From Acinetobacter amyesii (GTDB lineage: Bacteria; Pseudomonadota; Gammaproteobacteria; Pseudomonadales; Moraxellaceae), in the NCBI RefSeq assembly GCF_002018365.1, contig NZ_MVKX01000005.1, positions 186,001 to 250,000 on the forward strand: 64,000 nucleotides of DNA, in the 5' to 3' direction. The position numbers and the translations under genes are program-made. Within the stretch, counting starts at the first letter, position 1, and every line of letters starts with the position of its first letter. The notes beneath the pieces are model-generated. The model ran no database searches. It was not told the origin of the DNA and saw nothing but the letters and a program-made list of their open reading frames with translations. Positions 53,943 to 63,224 of the stretch are shown piece by piece.

Positions 53943-54911
53943 ATGACCGACCAAAATTCACAGGACACCACATATCACCTGTTAAAATTTATCAGCCGTC
54001 AACCTATTCAAATTTCAAGATTAATTGCAAAAGGTTTGGCTGGGTTAGTCAATGTTTTAAAAATCTCTAAAACCTACTCTACGATTCAACGCAATCTGAA
54101 AATTGCATTGCCTGAATTATCAGAGTCAGCTCGCATTCAACTCACCAAACAAGCGATTCGAAACGAACTTTGTTCTTATTTTGAATTTTTCAACATTTGG
54201 GGTGCAAGTACTGAAAAAAATATTCAACGAATTCATCACGTACATGGCGCTGAATATTTACATGATGCGCTGGCCTTACAAAAAGGCGTTGTCCTTGTGG
54301 TCCCGCATTTTGGCACATGGGAAATCATGAATGCGTGGATTGCGCAGTACACCAAAATGACCATCATGTACAAGCCAGTGAAAAGCGAATCTGCCAACAA
54401 CTTTGTTCGTGCTGCAAGAAGCCGCGAGCAAGCAACATTGGTTCCAACCGATGAATCAGGTGTTCGTCAAATTTTCAAAGCGTTAAAACAAGGTGGGACG
54501 ACGGTGATTTTGCCAGACCATACGCCCAATGCCGGCGGTGAAATGATCCCTTATTTTGGCATCCCATTAAAAACCAGTAATTTAAGTGCCAAACTGATTC
54601 AAAAAACCAAAGCACGTGCGCTCTTACTGTACGCCATTCGTAATGATAATCATGGTTTTGATATGCATATCGAACCCATCGATGAAAGCATTTATCAAGG
54701 CAATGCAGATGATGGCTCGATGGTTATCTTTAAAGCAGTGGAAGATTTAATTCATCGTTATCCAGAGCATTATCATTGGAGCTATAAACGTTTTAAAGCC
54801 AATCCTAAATTGAGAAATCTATACAATATTAGTGATGAAGAGGCTGCTCAACGCATCCATGATATTCGTGAGGAATATCAACAACAGCAAACAATGACAG
54901 TGGCTGAATAA
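53943..54911 (+). CDS. LpxL/LpxM-family lipid A acyltransferase homologue
   Basis: A 322-residue acyltransferase of the HtrB/LpxL family, which adds secondary acyl chains to lipid A or acts on other phospholipids. The catalytic H-x4-E is in VVPHFGTWEIMN, and LPDHTPNAGGEMIPYFG corresponds to the second acyl-acceptor motif. The N-terminal membrane segment is weak (about residues 24-38). Which acyl chain it transfers is not readable from sequence. Stand-alone gene, convergent with comEC. Confidence 0.88.
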   Translation: MTDQNSQDTTYHLLKFISRQPIQISRLIAKGLAGLVNVLKISKTYSTIQRNLKIALPELSESARIQLTKQAIRNELCSYFEFFNIWGASTEKNIQRIHHVHGAEYLHDALALQKGVVLVVPHFGTWEIMNAWIAQYTKMTIMYKPVKSESANNFVRAARSREQATLVPTDESGVRQIFKALKQGGTTVILPDHTPNAGGEMIPYFGIPLKTSNLSAKLIQKTKARALLLYAIRNDNHGFDMHIEPIDESIYQGNADDGSMVIFKAVEDLIHRYPEHYHWSYKRFKANPKLRNLYNISDEEAAQRIHDIREEYQQQQTMTVAE

Positions 54912-54943
54912 CATCTTCAAGCCCTGCCCTTGAGCGAGTTTCT

Positions 54944-57403
54944 CTATTCGGATTCTTTTGATAGGCTGCGATATAGATCGAGCCATTTATACTTTGTTCG
55001 CTCTTCGATCAACTCGATTTGCTGTTTATTTTGCTTGAAATGAATACTTCCACTCTGTGCAGTTTGCAAGAGTGGAATGTCTAATTGTTTGAGTCGTGTT
55101 TGGGTCATCTTTGCTGGATGCCCATAACGATTAAAGCGTCCCGCAGAAGCAATCGCCAACTTGGGCTTAAAATGGTTTAAAAATGCATAGGATGAACTGT
55201 GCTGACTACCATGATGTCCAAGTACCAAGACATCGACTTTTAGGTCTGAATAATCACGTAATATTTGATATTCCGTCTCCCAACCCGCATCCCCCATCAA
55301 TAGAAAACGTCGTGGCCCATTGACGCCTTTGACCATCACATACAGTACACAAGAGCGTTCATTGGCATTCCAATGAGCATCTGTCAGATCTTCAGGCTTT
55401 GGCGAGAGTATTTCAAAATAGACTTGCTGATCCCAATTCCACTGCTGACCACGCTGACATAAGCGCTGTGGAGCTTGGTTCGTGGTTTGTACCCGCTCAT
55501 TACTTGAAAGCTGCCCAATATCAAGCTGTTGCTCCAATGAGAAAAAGCCACCACTATGGTCTTGATCTAAATGAGTCAATAACACCCGATCTAGTCGATG
55601 GACACCATTCACACTCAAAAATGGCCGGATGATATTCTGCCCGACACTAAATTGACTTTCATCATAGTTTCCACCGAAGTCCACCATCATGTGATGATCT
55701 ACAGAACGGATATAGATCGCCTGCCCTTGCCCCACATCTAAAATTGAAAGTTGAAAATTTGCTGAATTTTTCCATTGGATAAACAGAGCAAAAAAGGCAA
55801 TGACCGCCCAATATTTTGGCAAGATTCCTTCAGGTAAAAATAAGATTACTATCGTGAGTATCAACAGTACGATCTGAGTGGACGTCAATGCGACATCTTG
55901 CATTTGTGGTGCAAAGAGTCGATCTAAGCCATAGAGAAATACATATAACACTTCTAGACAAAGATCATTGAATAAAAAGACCAAATGCGCCAAAGGTGTA
56001 GAAATATATGAAAGTGCCCCTCCGATGATATCTAAAGGAACCACCACTGCCCCTAGCCACGGGATGGCGAATAAATTACTTAATGGGCTAATCCACGTGA
56101 CTTGCTTGAAAAAAATCACCATCAATGGAAATAAGGCAACAAAGATTTTCCATTGTGATTCCACCATCAACCACATTGAATGTTTTAACTTTTGCCAAAA
56201 AATGACTTCTGTTTGAGACAGTATATGCTTCCTTAAGGTTTGATAAATCCGCAGTAAAATAAAGCATGCGCCATAAGACAACCAAAATGCTGCGGATAAA
56301 ATACTAAAGGGATCCACGAGCAATAAAATTGCGGCACTAAAAACCAGCAGTTGAAAAGGCTGAATGGTTTGCCGTAACAAAAGCATGCTACTGGCGACTA
56401 GGCAGATCGTCAGCGTTCTCAGTGCAGGTATTTCAAAGCCAGTAAATGCGCAATATAGAAGGACACAGAAGATAAAGGGCACGACCAATACATATTGTTT
56501 AGGCCATTTGAGATAAATTTTGGGACAATATTTACGGATACCCAACTGCATCGCCCAACAGAGCATGCTGGCAAAAACCAGTACATGCGGACCAGAGATC
56601 GCCAGTAAATGACTCATCCCAAAGCGTTGAAATAACTCACTGGTGCCTTCAGTGAGTAAACTTTTATCACCTGTAAGCAGTGCTAGCAGCAAGCCATGAT
56701 TCCGCAGCGGCTGTTGGTATATAAACGCTCTTAAATATAAACGCTGCTGTTCGACTTTTATTTTGAACTGATGTAACACACCTTGATGTCGTTGATACTG
56801 CTGGCCATAGCCCATTGCAGTCATTTGTTGGGGTGGTATCAATTCGACCGACTTCACCTTTAAACTAGCATGTATATTTTGCTGTACGCTCCACCGCTCT
56901 TGGTCAAATGCACCTTCTGTCACATAGCTTTGGGTAGGTCGTAACTCACCATACATTCGATAATATTGTCCAGGAACCAACTGGATCGTCTGCTCATGAC
57001 TTTGCAAAATTGAATTGGGTAAATACGCCATAAAATATTGAATCTGATTATTCAGATTGAGCACTTCGATTTTTTGCTGAATCGCTTGGTCTTTGAGTTG
57101 GCTGATCTGTGGAATATACGCAATAAACTCGCCTTGTCTGCTCTGATGCTCAACCAATGCCAAACGCTGATCGAGTTGAGTATTAGCGAAACTAAAGCCG
57201 AGAATTGCACCCATGCATAAATTTGTACTGAGCTGTAAGATTTTCGAAAAGATACTTTTTAGTTTTGGTGAAATACAAAGCTGTAAACCTAGCCAAATCA
57301 GGACGATAAAAAGTAACTGAGCTGTCGAGAGTTGTGGATTCCAAAACCTGAACCCCATAAAAGAAATGCCTGAAATCCAGCCAATACAAAAGCTTTGCAA
57401 CAT
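54944..57403 (-). CDS. comEC: DNA uptake channel protein ComEC
   Basis: Inner-membrane channel for transforming DNA, 819 residues. N-terminal membrane helices (about residues 1-70) are followed by an OB-like periplasmic region, the competence domain of multiple helices (LALLTGDKSLLTEGTSELFQ, GMSHLLAISGPHVLVFA) and a C-terminal metallo-beta-lactamase domain with THLDQDHSGG and VLGHHGSQHSSS. The three parts are the complete ComEC/Rec2 layout, and natural transformation is well known in Acinetobacter. The single long frame is intact, so uptake should be possible if the other com genes are present. Confidence 0.95.
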   Translation of the reverse strand: MLQSFCIGWISGISFMGFRFWNPQLSTAQLLFIVLIWLGLQLCISPKLKSIFSKILQLSTNLCMGAILGFSFANTQLDQRLALVEHQSRQGEFIAYIPQISQLKDQAIQQKIEVLNLNNQIQYFMAYLPNSILQSHEQTIQLVPGQYYRMYGELRPTQSYVTEGAFDQERWSVQQNIHASLKVKSVELIPPQQMTAMGYGQQYQRHQGVLHQFKIKVEQQRLYLRAFIYQQPLRNHGLLLALLTGDKSLLTEGTSELFQRFGMSHLLAISGPHVLVFASMLCWAMQLGIRKYCPKIYLKWPKQYVLVVPFIFCVLLYCAFTGFEIPALRTLTICLVASSMLLLRQTIQPFQLLVFSAAILLLVDPFSILSAAFWLSYGACFILLRIYQTLRKHILSQTEVIFWQKLKHSMWLMVESQWKIFVALFPLMVIFFKQVTWISPLSNLFAIPWLGAVVVPLDIIGGALSYISTPLAHLVFLFNDLCLEVLYVFLYGLDRLFAPQMQDVALTSTQIVLLILTIVILFLPEGILPKYWAVIAFFALFIQWKNSANFQLSILDVGQGQAIYIRSVDHHMMVDFGGNYDESQFSVGQNIIRPFLSVNGVHRLDRVLLTHLDQDHSGGFFSLEQQLDIGQLSSNERVQTTNQAPQRLCQRGQQWNWDQQVYFEILSPKPEDLTDAHWNANERSCVLYVMVKGVNGPRRFLLMGDAGWETEYQILRDYSDLKVDVLVLGHHGSQHSSSYAFLNHFKPKLAIASAGRFNRYGHPAKMTQTRLKQLDIPLLQTAQSGSIHFKQNKQQIELIEERTKYKWLDLYRSLSKESE

Positions 57404-57508
57404 GAGTCATCATTATTTTTATTATGTGCTGGCAATAATAAAGCCCACCGAGGTGAGCTTCAATCAAACAATCTTAATCCACTAATTTTTGCGAAATCAA
57501 TTTAGCGC

Positions 57509-58192
57509 TTAGTCATCTACCCATAAACCATCTTGCATATGCAAAATCGCATCGGCAGATTGCGCTAAATATTCATCATGGGTCACAATTAACATGGCCA
57601 TGTTAAATTCTTTACGCAACTCAGATAGCAACTCAAAAATCTTCACTGCAGTTTTACGGTCTAAGTTCCCTGTAGGCTCATCAGCCATCATCAACTTAGG
57701 TTTTGCTACCAATGCACGGGCCAAAGCCACACGTTGACGTTCACCACCCGAAAGCTCACCGGGTTTGTGTGTCATACGGCGGGAAAGTCCAACGCGTTCC
57801 AAGAGATATTCAGCTTGCTGCTTGACTTCTTTGAAGTTACTCGACTTCCGTAACATTAATGGCATTGCGACATTTTCAAAGGCGGTAAATTCAGGTAGTA
57901 AGTGATGGAATTGGTATACAAAACCTAAATGCTCATTACGTATATAACCACGCTCTGCTTCACCTAAAGTGTCAAAGCGTTGACCATTAATCAACACTTG
58001 ACCCGATGTTGGACGATCTAAGCCACCCAATACATGCAACAACGTACTTTTACCAGAACCACTTGACCCCACAATCGAAACAAACTCACCCGCTTTGACT
58101 TGTAATGAAAGTCCACGAATCACATCGACTGTAGACTTCCCATCGGTAAAAGATTTGGTAATGTTTTGGGCATCTAAAACTAAATTACTCAT
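57509..58192 (-). CDS. lolD: Lipoprotein-releasing ATPase LolD
   Basis: ATP-binding subunit of the transporter that releases lipoproteins from the inner membrane. From the ATG at 58192 it is 227 residues with Walker A GSSGSGKST at 42-50, signature LSGGERQRVALARAL, Walker B LMMADEPTGNLD and LIVTHD. The ATG at 58192 is chosen because the longer frame back to 58282 adds a Tyr/Arg-rich extension inside the permease gene. Its start lies inside the end of the permease gene, so the two are coupled. Confidence 0.95.
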   Translation of the reverse strand: MSNLVLDAQNITKSFTDGKSTVDVIRGLSLQVKAGEFVSIVGSSGSGKSTLLHVLGGLDRPTSGQVLINGQRFDTLGEAERGYIRNEHLGFVYQFHHLLPEFTAFENVAMPLMLRKSSNFKEVKQQAEYLLERVGLSRRMTHKPGELSGGERQRVALARALVAKPKLMMADEPTGNLDRKTAVKIFELLSELRKEFNMAMLIVTHDEYLAQSADAILHMQDGLWVDD

Positions 58193-59420
58193 AGCGTAGT
58201 GCCTCTGCAGGTTGAACTTTAGCTGCACGTAAAGCCGGATAAATAGTCGCGATAAAGCTAAGACCCAATGATAAGGACACAATCACCACAACATCTTGCC
58301 ATCTTAAATAAGACGGTAAATAGTTGATGAAGTAAGCATCAAACATATTTAAGCCCAGTGTTGTATTCAACCAACCGACTAAATTACTAATACTCGATGC
58401 AGCGATAATCCCTAAAATCGCCCCAGACACCGTACCAATGACCCCAATCACTGTACCTTGCACCATAAAGATCCGCGTGATTGTAGCCGGTGAAGCGCCT
58501 AGAGTACGCAAAATGGCAATATCGGATTTTTTATCAGTGACCACCATCACCAATGAAGACACGATATTAAATGCCGCAACCAATACAATCAAGAACAGCA
58601 ATAAACTTACCATTGCCTTTTCCATTTGAATCGCGCTGAATAGATTGCCGTGTGTATAAGTCCAATCTGAAGCATAGAAGTTTGCAGGTAGATCACGCAC
58701 AATTTCTTGAGACACTTGTGGCGCTGCAAAAATATCATCCAACTTCATACGGATGCCTTGTGCACCATCTGGCAGTCTTAATAAAGTCGACGCATCGTTC
58801 AGGGCCACATAGCCCATCATCGAATCAACTTCTGCACCAATACTGAAAATACCCACAATTTTAAATCGTTTAAAACGCGGAACGACCCCAGCAGGAGAAG
58901 GTGTTGCTTCAGGAAGCACCAAGGTCACACTGTCATTCAAGCCTAAACCTAAGGCATCTGTCATTTGCTTGCCAAGGACAATACCAAACTCACCTTTTTT
59001 CAGGTTATCGATACTGCCTTCCACCATATGGTCTTGGATAATTGATACCTTTTTTTCATACTGAGGTTCAATCCCACTGACCATAATGCCAGACACTTGA
59101 CCTTGTGCCGTCAACATTCCCTGTAATTGGGTGAATGGTGCGACCCCTTGAACATGCTCATGCTGCTCAATTTTTTTTGCAAGTTCAGGCCAATTTGTTA
59201 AAATTTGTGTTGAAGAAACAGTGGCTTGAGGTATCATTCCTAAGACACGAGTTTTCAGCTCACGATCGAAACCATTCATCACAGATAAAACTGTAATAAG
59301 GACTGCCACACCAAGCGTGAGGCCGATCATGGATACCAGAGCAATAAAAGAAATAAAGTGGTTACTGCGCCGAGCGCGAGTGTATCTCAACCCTATATAC
59401 AGCGAGATTGGTTTAAACAT
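58185..59420 (-). CDS. LolC/E-family lipoprotein-releasing permease (single, LolF-like)
   Basis: Inner-membrane permease of 411 residues with four membrane helices: one near the N terminus (about 23-45) and three near the C terminus, around a large periplasmic MacB-like domain. SLYIGLRYTRARRSNHFISF and VLSVMNGFDRELKTRVLGM match the LolC N terminus, so the ATG at 59420 is chosen over 59426. Only one permease gene stands next to lolD, with no second lolC or lolE, which is the LolDF arrangement described for Francisella and Acinetobacter. The pair hands lipoproteins such as Pal to LolA. Confidence 0.93.
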   Translation of the reverse strand: MFKPISLYIGLRYTRARRSNHFISFIALVSMIGLTLGVAVLITVLSVMNGFDRELKTRVLGMIPQATVSSTQILTNWPELAKKIEQHEHVQGVAPFTQLQGMLTAQGQVSGIMVSGIEPQYEKKVSIIQDHMVEGSIDNLKKGEFGIVLGKQMTDALGLGLNDSVTLVLPEATPSPAGVVPRFKRFKIVGIFSIGAEVDSMMGYVALNDASTLLRLPDGAQGIRMKLDDIFAAPQVSQEIVRDLPANFYASDWTYTHGNLFSAIQMEKAMVSLLLFLIVLVAAFNIVSSLVMVVTDKKSDIAILRTLGASPATITRIFMVQGTVIGVIGTVSGAILGIIAASSISNLVGWLNTTLGLNMFDAYFINYLPSYLRWQDVVVIVSLSLGLSFIATIYPALRAAKVQPAEALRYE

Positions 59421-59448
59421 AACCATCTAGTCCGAGGTAATATATATT

Positions 59449-60018
59449 ATGGAAAATTTACAGCATCAAAGCGTTCAAACTGAACGCCGTGTAATGTCGC
59501 GTATCGATGCTGCTTTGCGCATCAACTATCAGATTATCTCTGATGATGTTGCACTGAATGATCCTTACGATCCTAATTTTGTATTGCCGCGCTATTTTCT
59601 ACTACTTGCTGAATTAGATCAATTTGATCATGCACTCAACTACGAATTAGAACAATTAGCTGAGAAAGATCAACAAATTGCTCGAATCTTATCCTTATTT
59701 AACCAAAAGTTAAACCTTATTACGGGTTCTTTATACGACGCAATTGTACAAAGCATGTTACCAGTGCCTGAGCATGTGAATTTTTCAGAGACTGGTTTGA
59801 GCTTTTTTAGCGAACGCGCGATTAAAGAAGGTACTTATATCCATGTGACCTTAAGCCACCCTGAAAATTTCTTCCATATTGCGGCAACTGCGCAAGTGGT
59901 TTATAGCCGTGAAGAAGAAAGCAACTTGTACCGTACGGGTGCCTATTTTATCACGCTGCTCCCTCAAGACCGGGTTAAATTGGCTGAATGCATCGCACTG
60001 ACTCAGCAAAAGCTTTAA
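59449..60018 (+). CDS. PilZ domain-like protein
   Basis: A 189-residue cytoplasmic protein. The start RRVMSRIDAALRINYQII resembles the RxxxR c-di-GMP-binding motif, and VNFSETGLSFFSERAIKEGT corresponds to the (D/N)xSxxG motif, both of the PilZ family. The middle (about residues 55-105) is helical and not part of the domain. It probably reports cyclic di-GMP levels to motility or biofilm pathways. GAGG precedes the start. Its stop overlaps that of the convergent EamA gene in a TTAA. Confidence 0.75.
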   Translation: MENLQHQSVQTERRVMSRIDAALRINYQIISDDVALNDPYDPNFVLPRYFLLLAELDQFDHALNYELEQLAEKDQQIARILSLFNQKLNLITGSLYDAIVQSMLPVPEHVNFSETGLSFFSERAIKEGTYIHVTLSHPENFFHIAATAQVVYSREEESNLYRTGAYFITLLPQDRVKLAECIALTQQKL

Positions 60019-60926
60019 TTCGAAGCTTGTGTTTTTCGGGCAAGCTCACGACTTGCCTGTAAGTCTTTGTAGAAATACACAAATAAACCAGTCAACAGTA
60101 CAATCGCCCCTAAGAACACCATCAAGGTTAATTTTTCATCATTTAACAGTGCCCCGAACAACATCGCAAGCATCGGTGTGAGAACTGTTGTTAAAGACAA
60201 AGTTGTCGCCTTAATGTTTTGTACCAGTTTGAAATAACAAAACATCGCAATCAATGAAGCCATAATCACTGCATAAAATAAGCCAATGAGCGCTTTAGTT
60301 GAAGGCATCTGTGTCGGTACATACTGCCAAATAAACGGTAACATCGCGGCAGAAAATAGTGCTGAGATAAGAATCGAACCTGTGGCTTGAGACATGGGCT
60401 GTAATGGCGCATTGACTTTTTTCACCCAAAAAATCGACATACAGTAGACGAATACGCTCATTAACATTAAGACAATACCAACAGGCTGTACGTGCTGATC
60501 ACTGCCGCCTAAGCAAATAATGGCTAAACCACAGACGGCAATCAACATCCCAATCCATTGCAAGCGATGCAGATAGGTATGAAAGAAGAAACGACCGATC
60601 AGCCCCGTCATAATTGGCGCTAAACCAAACATCAGGGCAATAATACCTGAGCTGAGATAGGCCGTTGCCATATAGGTAAAAATCTGAGAACCAATAAAAC
60701 TAAACGCCCCCGCCAAATAACTGTGCAGCGAGGTTTTATCCATCGGCAGTTTATGTTTAAAAATAAACAATAATGCGACAGCCAAGGGTAATGCGATAAA
60801 AAAGCGTAATGTCAGTGCCCAAAACGCATTGATATCACTGACACTCCAAACGATGGCAAGTGGCGTGGTCGACCAAATAAAGACCAACAGCGCATAGGTC
60901 GTCGCTAGATTTGTTTTAGATGGCAT
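60015..60926 (-). CDS. EamA/DMT-family transporter
   Basis: A 303-residue inner-membrane protein with ten predicted helices in two EamA repeats. The first repeat is around residues 8-140 (VFIWSTTPLAIVWSVSDINA, then YLSSGIIALMFGLAPIMTGL), the second 155-295 (LTTVLTPMLAMLFGALLNDE). Family members export metabolites, amino acids or drugs; the substrate here is unknown. It starts six bases after the YaiI-like gene's stop and is probably co-transcribed with it. Confidence 0.92.
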   Translation of the reverse strand: MPSKTNLATTYALLVFIWSTTPLAIVWSVSDINAFWALTLRFFIALPLAVALLFIFKHKLPMDKTSLHSYLAGAFSFIGSQIFTYMATAYLSSGIIALMFGLAPIMTGLIGRFFFHTYLHRLQWIGMLIAVCGLAIICLGGSDQHVQPVGIVLMLMSVFVYCMSIFWVKKVNAPLQPMSQATGSILISALFSAAMLPFIWQYVPTQMPSTKALIGLFYAVIMASLIAMFCYFKLVQNIKATTLSLTTVLTPMLAMLFGALLNDEKLTLMVFLGAIVLLTGLFVYFYKDLQASRELARKTQASN

Positions 60927-60931
60927 GGTTT

Positions 60932-61420
60932 TTACTTCTGTGCCGTTTTACGTTTTTGCTTTTGAATGGTTTGATCTAAGCTACTGGAAAATTCGCGCTT
61001 ATCACGTTCAGAAATCGGGGCTGGACCACCAGTTTGTACACCTGCGCCCCGTAAAGTATCCATAAAGTCGCGCAAGTGTAGACGTGCTTTGACATTTGCT
61101 GTGGTATAAATCTCTCCGCGTGGATGTATCGCTATACCGCCCCGCTCAATCACTTCAGCAGCAAGTGGAATATCCTGTGTCATCACGATATCGTGCTCTT
61201 TCATGCGCTGAATAATTTCTTTATCCGCTGCATCCGCCCCGCTCATGACTTGAATCGAGTTAATCCGCACCGAAGGCGTTATCCCAACATTTTGATTGGC
61301 GACAAAAGTGACTTCTAACTGGTAACGATCAGAAGCACGAATAATTACATCACGTAAAATGCGTGGTAACGCATCTGCATCCACCCATAATTTAAATGGC
61401 AGCACTGATTTTCCATTCAC
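60932..61420 (-). CDS. YaiI/YqxD-family (DUF188) protein
   Basis: A 162-residue protein of the YaiI/DUF188 family, whose NYN/PIN-like fold suggests a nuclease; the activity is not established. The blocks [35 protein letters not shown] and [16 protein letters not shown] carry conserved acidic residues, consistent with a metal-binding site. The C terminus is Lys-rich. It is followed directly by the EamA transporter gene. Confidence 0.9.
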   Translation of the reverse strand: MNGKSVLPFKLWVDADALPRILRDVIIRASDRYQLEVTFVANQNVGITPSVRINSIQVMSGADAADKEIIQRMKEHDIVMTQDIPLAAEVIERGGIAIHPRGEIYTTANVKARLHLRDFMDTLRGAGVQTGGPAPISERDKREFSSSLDQTIQKQKRKTAQK

Positions 61421-61686
61421 TTTTAAACATGACTCATAGTAACAAATCTACATGACAATTTGGGGATCTGCATCCGCTGAATGGATCTACATTTCTCTAA
61501 TCATGAGAATCGAAAAGCTGCAAAATGACTCCAACTTGGGCTTATTTTCCAATGCTTTTACATTTAAATCCTACTGAAAACATTTTTTATGCATGATTTC
61601 ATGATAAATATGACGTCGGTGACTTGAAAATTTCAAATAACCCTCGATTTATTAATTATGAAACCAACCCAATATCAATTGTGCAT

Positions 61687-62619
61687 ATGAAAAAACAAAA
61701 TAGCCCTGAAATTATCACTATTGAAGATCAAACTTTTGGTAGTCATGTTGAACATTGGAATTTGCTTACAGGCAACCCGACAACGGATGTACCAGTTTGG
61801 CTGGGTCAGGCATTGGATGCACCCATTATGCCGATGGGCTTATGCGCACAAGAATCTGATATGGATCAAAGTACCTGGCTGATTCAAGGTCCATCACAAG
61901 CGTCGATTCAACTGTGCCAAGTGATTGCGGTAGAAAATAATAAACCTAAAGCCGTTAAAACTGCATTTCCAAGTTTTGATAGCCCATATAAAACCAAAGC
62001 CACCATTGAACGTATTATTACCTGTAAATCCAATACACAAGCAGTGCTTTGCCTCGACTTAGGCACAAATACCAGTGTGTATGCTTTTGATAGTTTATAT
62101 AGCGTCAATCACGACCAATATGAAAAAGATGCAAGCTACAGTGTGCAACTCAATGCTTGGGCCTATGAACTCGAAGCTGTCGCAGAACATGAACAGCTTG
62201 TCGTTGACGATCCTGCATCGATTAAACATCATCGTGCTTTAAACGATATCTTGGCAGCAAATAATGGTGTTGCCCCTGCAGACTTACACGAACAAATTAA
62301 AGCGTGGCAACCAAAGTCTGAAGATGACAAAGCACCAGTGACCGTCGATTTTTCTAAAATGGTTGCATACCTATATGGTGAAAACCTCGGACAAGAAGAT
62401 GAAGCATGGTTCCAAGGGCATATTGTTGGCAAAACTGCCATGCAATTTAAAGAGCAAGACTATACGCTGTATGATGTGACCTTAATCCACGAAGAAAACC
62501 AAGAAGCGGTGATTGTTCGTGTTGCAACACGAAATCCGGCGCATAAAGATTTCAATGTTGGGCAATATATTCGTGGCAACCTGTGGATACAAGCCAATAT
62601 TTACGCAAAATCTGCCTAA
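61687..62619 (+). CDS. Conserved protein of unknown function (310 residues)
   Basis: I do not recognise the family. The 310-residue product is soluble, acidic, and without signal peptide or membrane segment. Visible features are VEHWNLLTGNPTTDVPVWLG near the start, a possible phosphate or ligand-binding loop LDLGTNTSVYAFDSL, and a C-terminal half rich in His/Asp/Glu. The ATG at 61687 is preferred; a TTG at 61624 in frame would add 21 residues that look non-coding (KISNNPRFINYETN). It has its own terminator. Confidence 0.65.
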   Translation: MKKQNSPEIITIEDQTFGSHVEHWNLLTGNPTTDVPVWLGQALDAPIMPMGLCAQESDMDQSTWLIQGPSQASIQLCQVIAVENNKPKAVKTAFPSFDSPYKTKATIERIITCKSNTQAVLCLDLGTNTSVYAFDSLYSVNHDQYEKDASYSVQLNAWAYELEAVAEHEQLVVDDPASIKHHRALNDILAANNGVAPADLHEQIKAWQPKSEDDKAPVTVDFSKMVAYLYGENLGQEDEAWFQGHIVGKTAMQFKEQDYTLYDVTLIHEENQEAVIVRVATRNPAHKDFNVGQYIRGNLWIQANIYAKSA

Positions 62620-62644
62620 TTTGAATTCAAAAAACCTATTTTCA

Positions 62645-62677
62645 AATAAAAAAACCGCCTCAGTGCGGTTTTTTTAT
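62645..62677 (+). terminator. Terminator after the 310-residue unknown gene
   Basis: AAAAACCGC and GCGGTTTTTTT pair around CTCAGT. Confidence 0.88.
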
Positions 62678-63033
62678 TTCTCGCTAATCATGTGTATTCG
62701 CTGAATATTTAAATGATTGTATATTTTTTATCCACAAACTAGTCGATTTATTCTATTTTTAAATTCAAATTAAAATAACTTATCCACAATATTAAATTCA
62801 AAATAATGATGAAAAATAAATCCATCTGCAAAAGATAAAATATAAAAATCTAATATAAATAAATAAGATAGGAAATTTATGAAACTAAATTTAGCAATTC
62901 GGTTGCTTATTTTTAAATAAACTAAATAGTTTAGTAAGTTTATGGCAGATAGTACTTTATTTAATCAAATAATTATGTTAAAAATGCGTTTAAGAAATAG
63001 TAATTAACGATAAATAGATCGGAAAGAATATCT
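62678..63033. other. A+T-rich gap with two DnaA boxes
   Basis: About 355 bases, very A+T-rich, with no convincing ORF. Two perfect DnaA-box 9-mers, TTATCCACA, occur in the same orientation at 62728-62736 and 62780-62788, 52 bases apart. The rest contains A/T runs. It could be a DnaA-binding regulatory locus or an AT-rich unwinding element; no dnaA, dnaN or other replication genes are adjacent. Confidence 0.55.
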
Positions 63034-63174
63034 ATGAAAGTCGTGCAAGAAGAAAACTTATCGCAAGTTGACCATCACATGGAATCTCGATATCAAATCG
63101 AGCCAATGTCCTGCTTATTTTTTATGTTAGGTATGCTGATTTGTGCATACGTGTTACATACTTTTATTTTTTAA
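63034..63174 (+). CDS. 46-residue membrane peptide
   Basis: An ORF of 47 codons with GGAAAG just before its ATG. The N-terminal half is polar (MKVVQEENLSQVDHHMESRY, QIEP) and the C-terminal half (about residues 25-46) is one hydrophobic segment, so a single-pass inner-membrane peptide is likely. A terminator follows within ten bases, which supports a real short gene. I recognise no family. Confidence 0.6.
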   Translation: MKVVQEENLSQVDHHMESRYQIEPMSCLFFMLGMLICAYVLHTFIF

Positions 63175-63184
63175 TCTATTCAAT

Positions 63185-63212
63185 AAAAAAACCGGCAAAT
63201 GCCGGTTTTTTT
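63185..63212. terminator. Terminator between the small peptide and serC
   Basis: AAAAAACCGGCA and TGCCGGTTTTTT pair around AA, and T and A runs flank both sides. It probably serves both convergent genes. Confidence 0.9.
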
Positions 63213-63224
63213 ATTCCTTTAGGA

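Noticed and set aside
62879..62920. 13-residue ORF with AGGAAATTT before its ATG
   Set aside because: Too short and in a very A+T-rich stretch where such frames are expected by chance.
62678..63033. Chromosomal or plasmid replication origin
   Set aside because: Only two DnaA boxes and no dnaA, dnaN, gidA, repA or iterons nearby; a regulatory DnaA site is more plausible.
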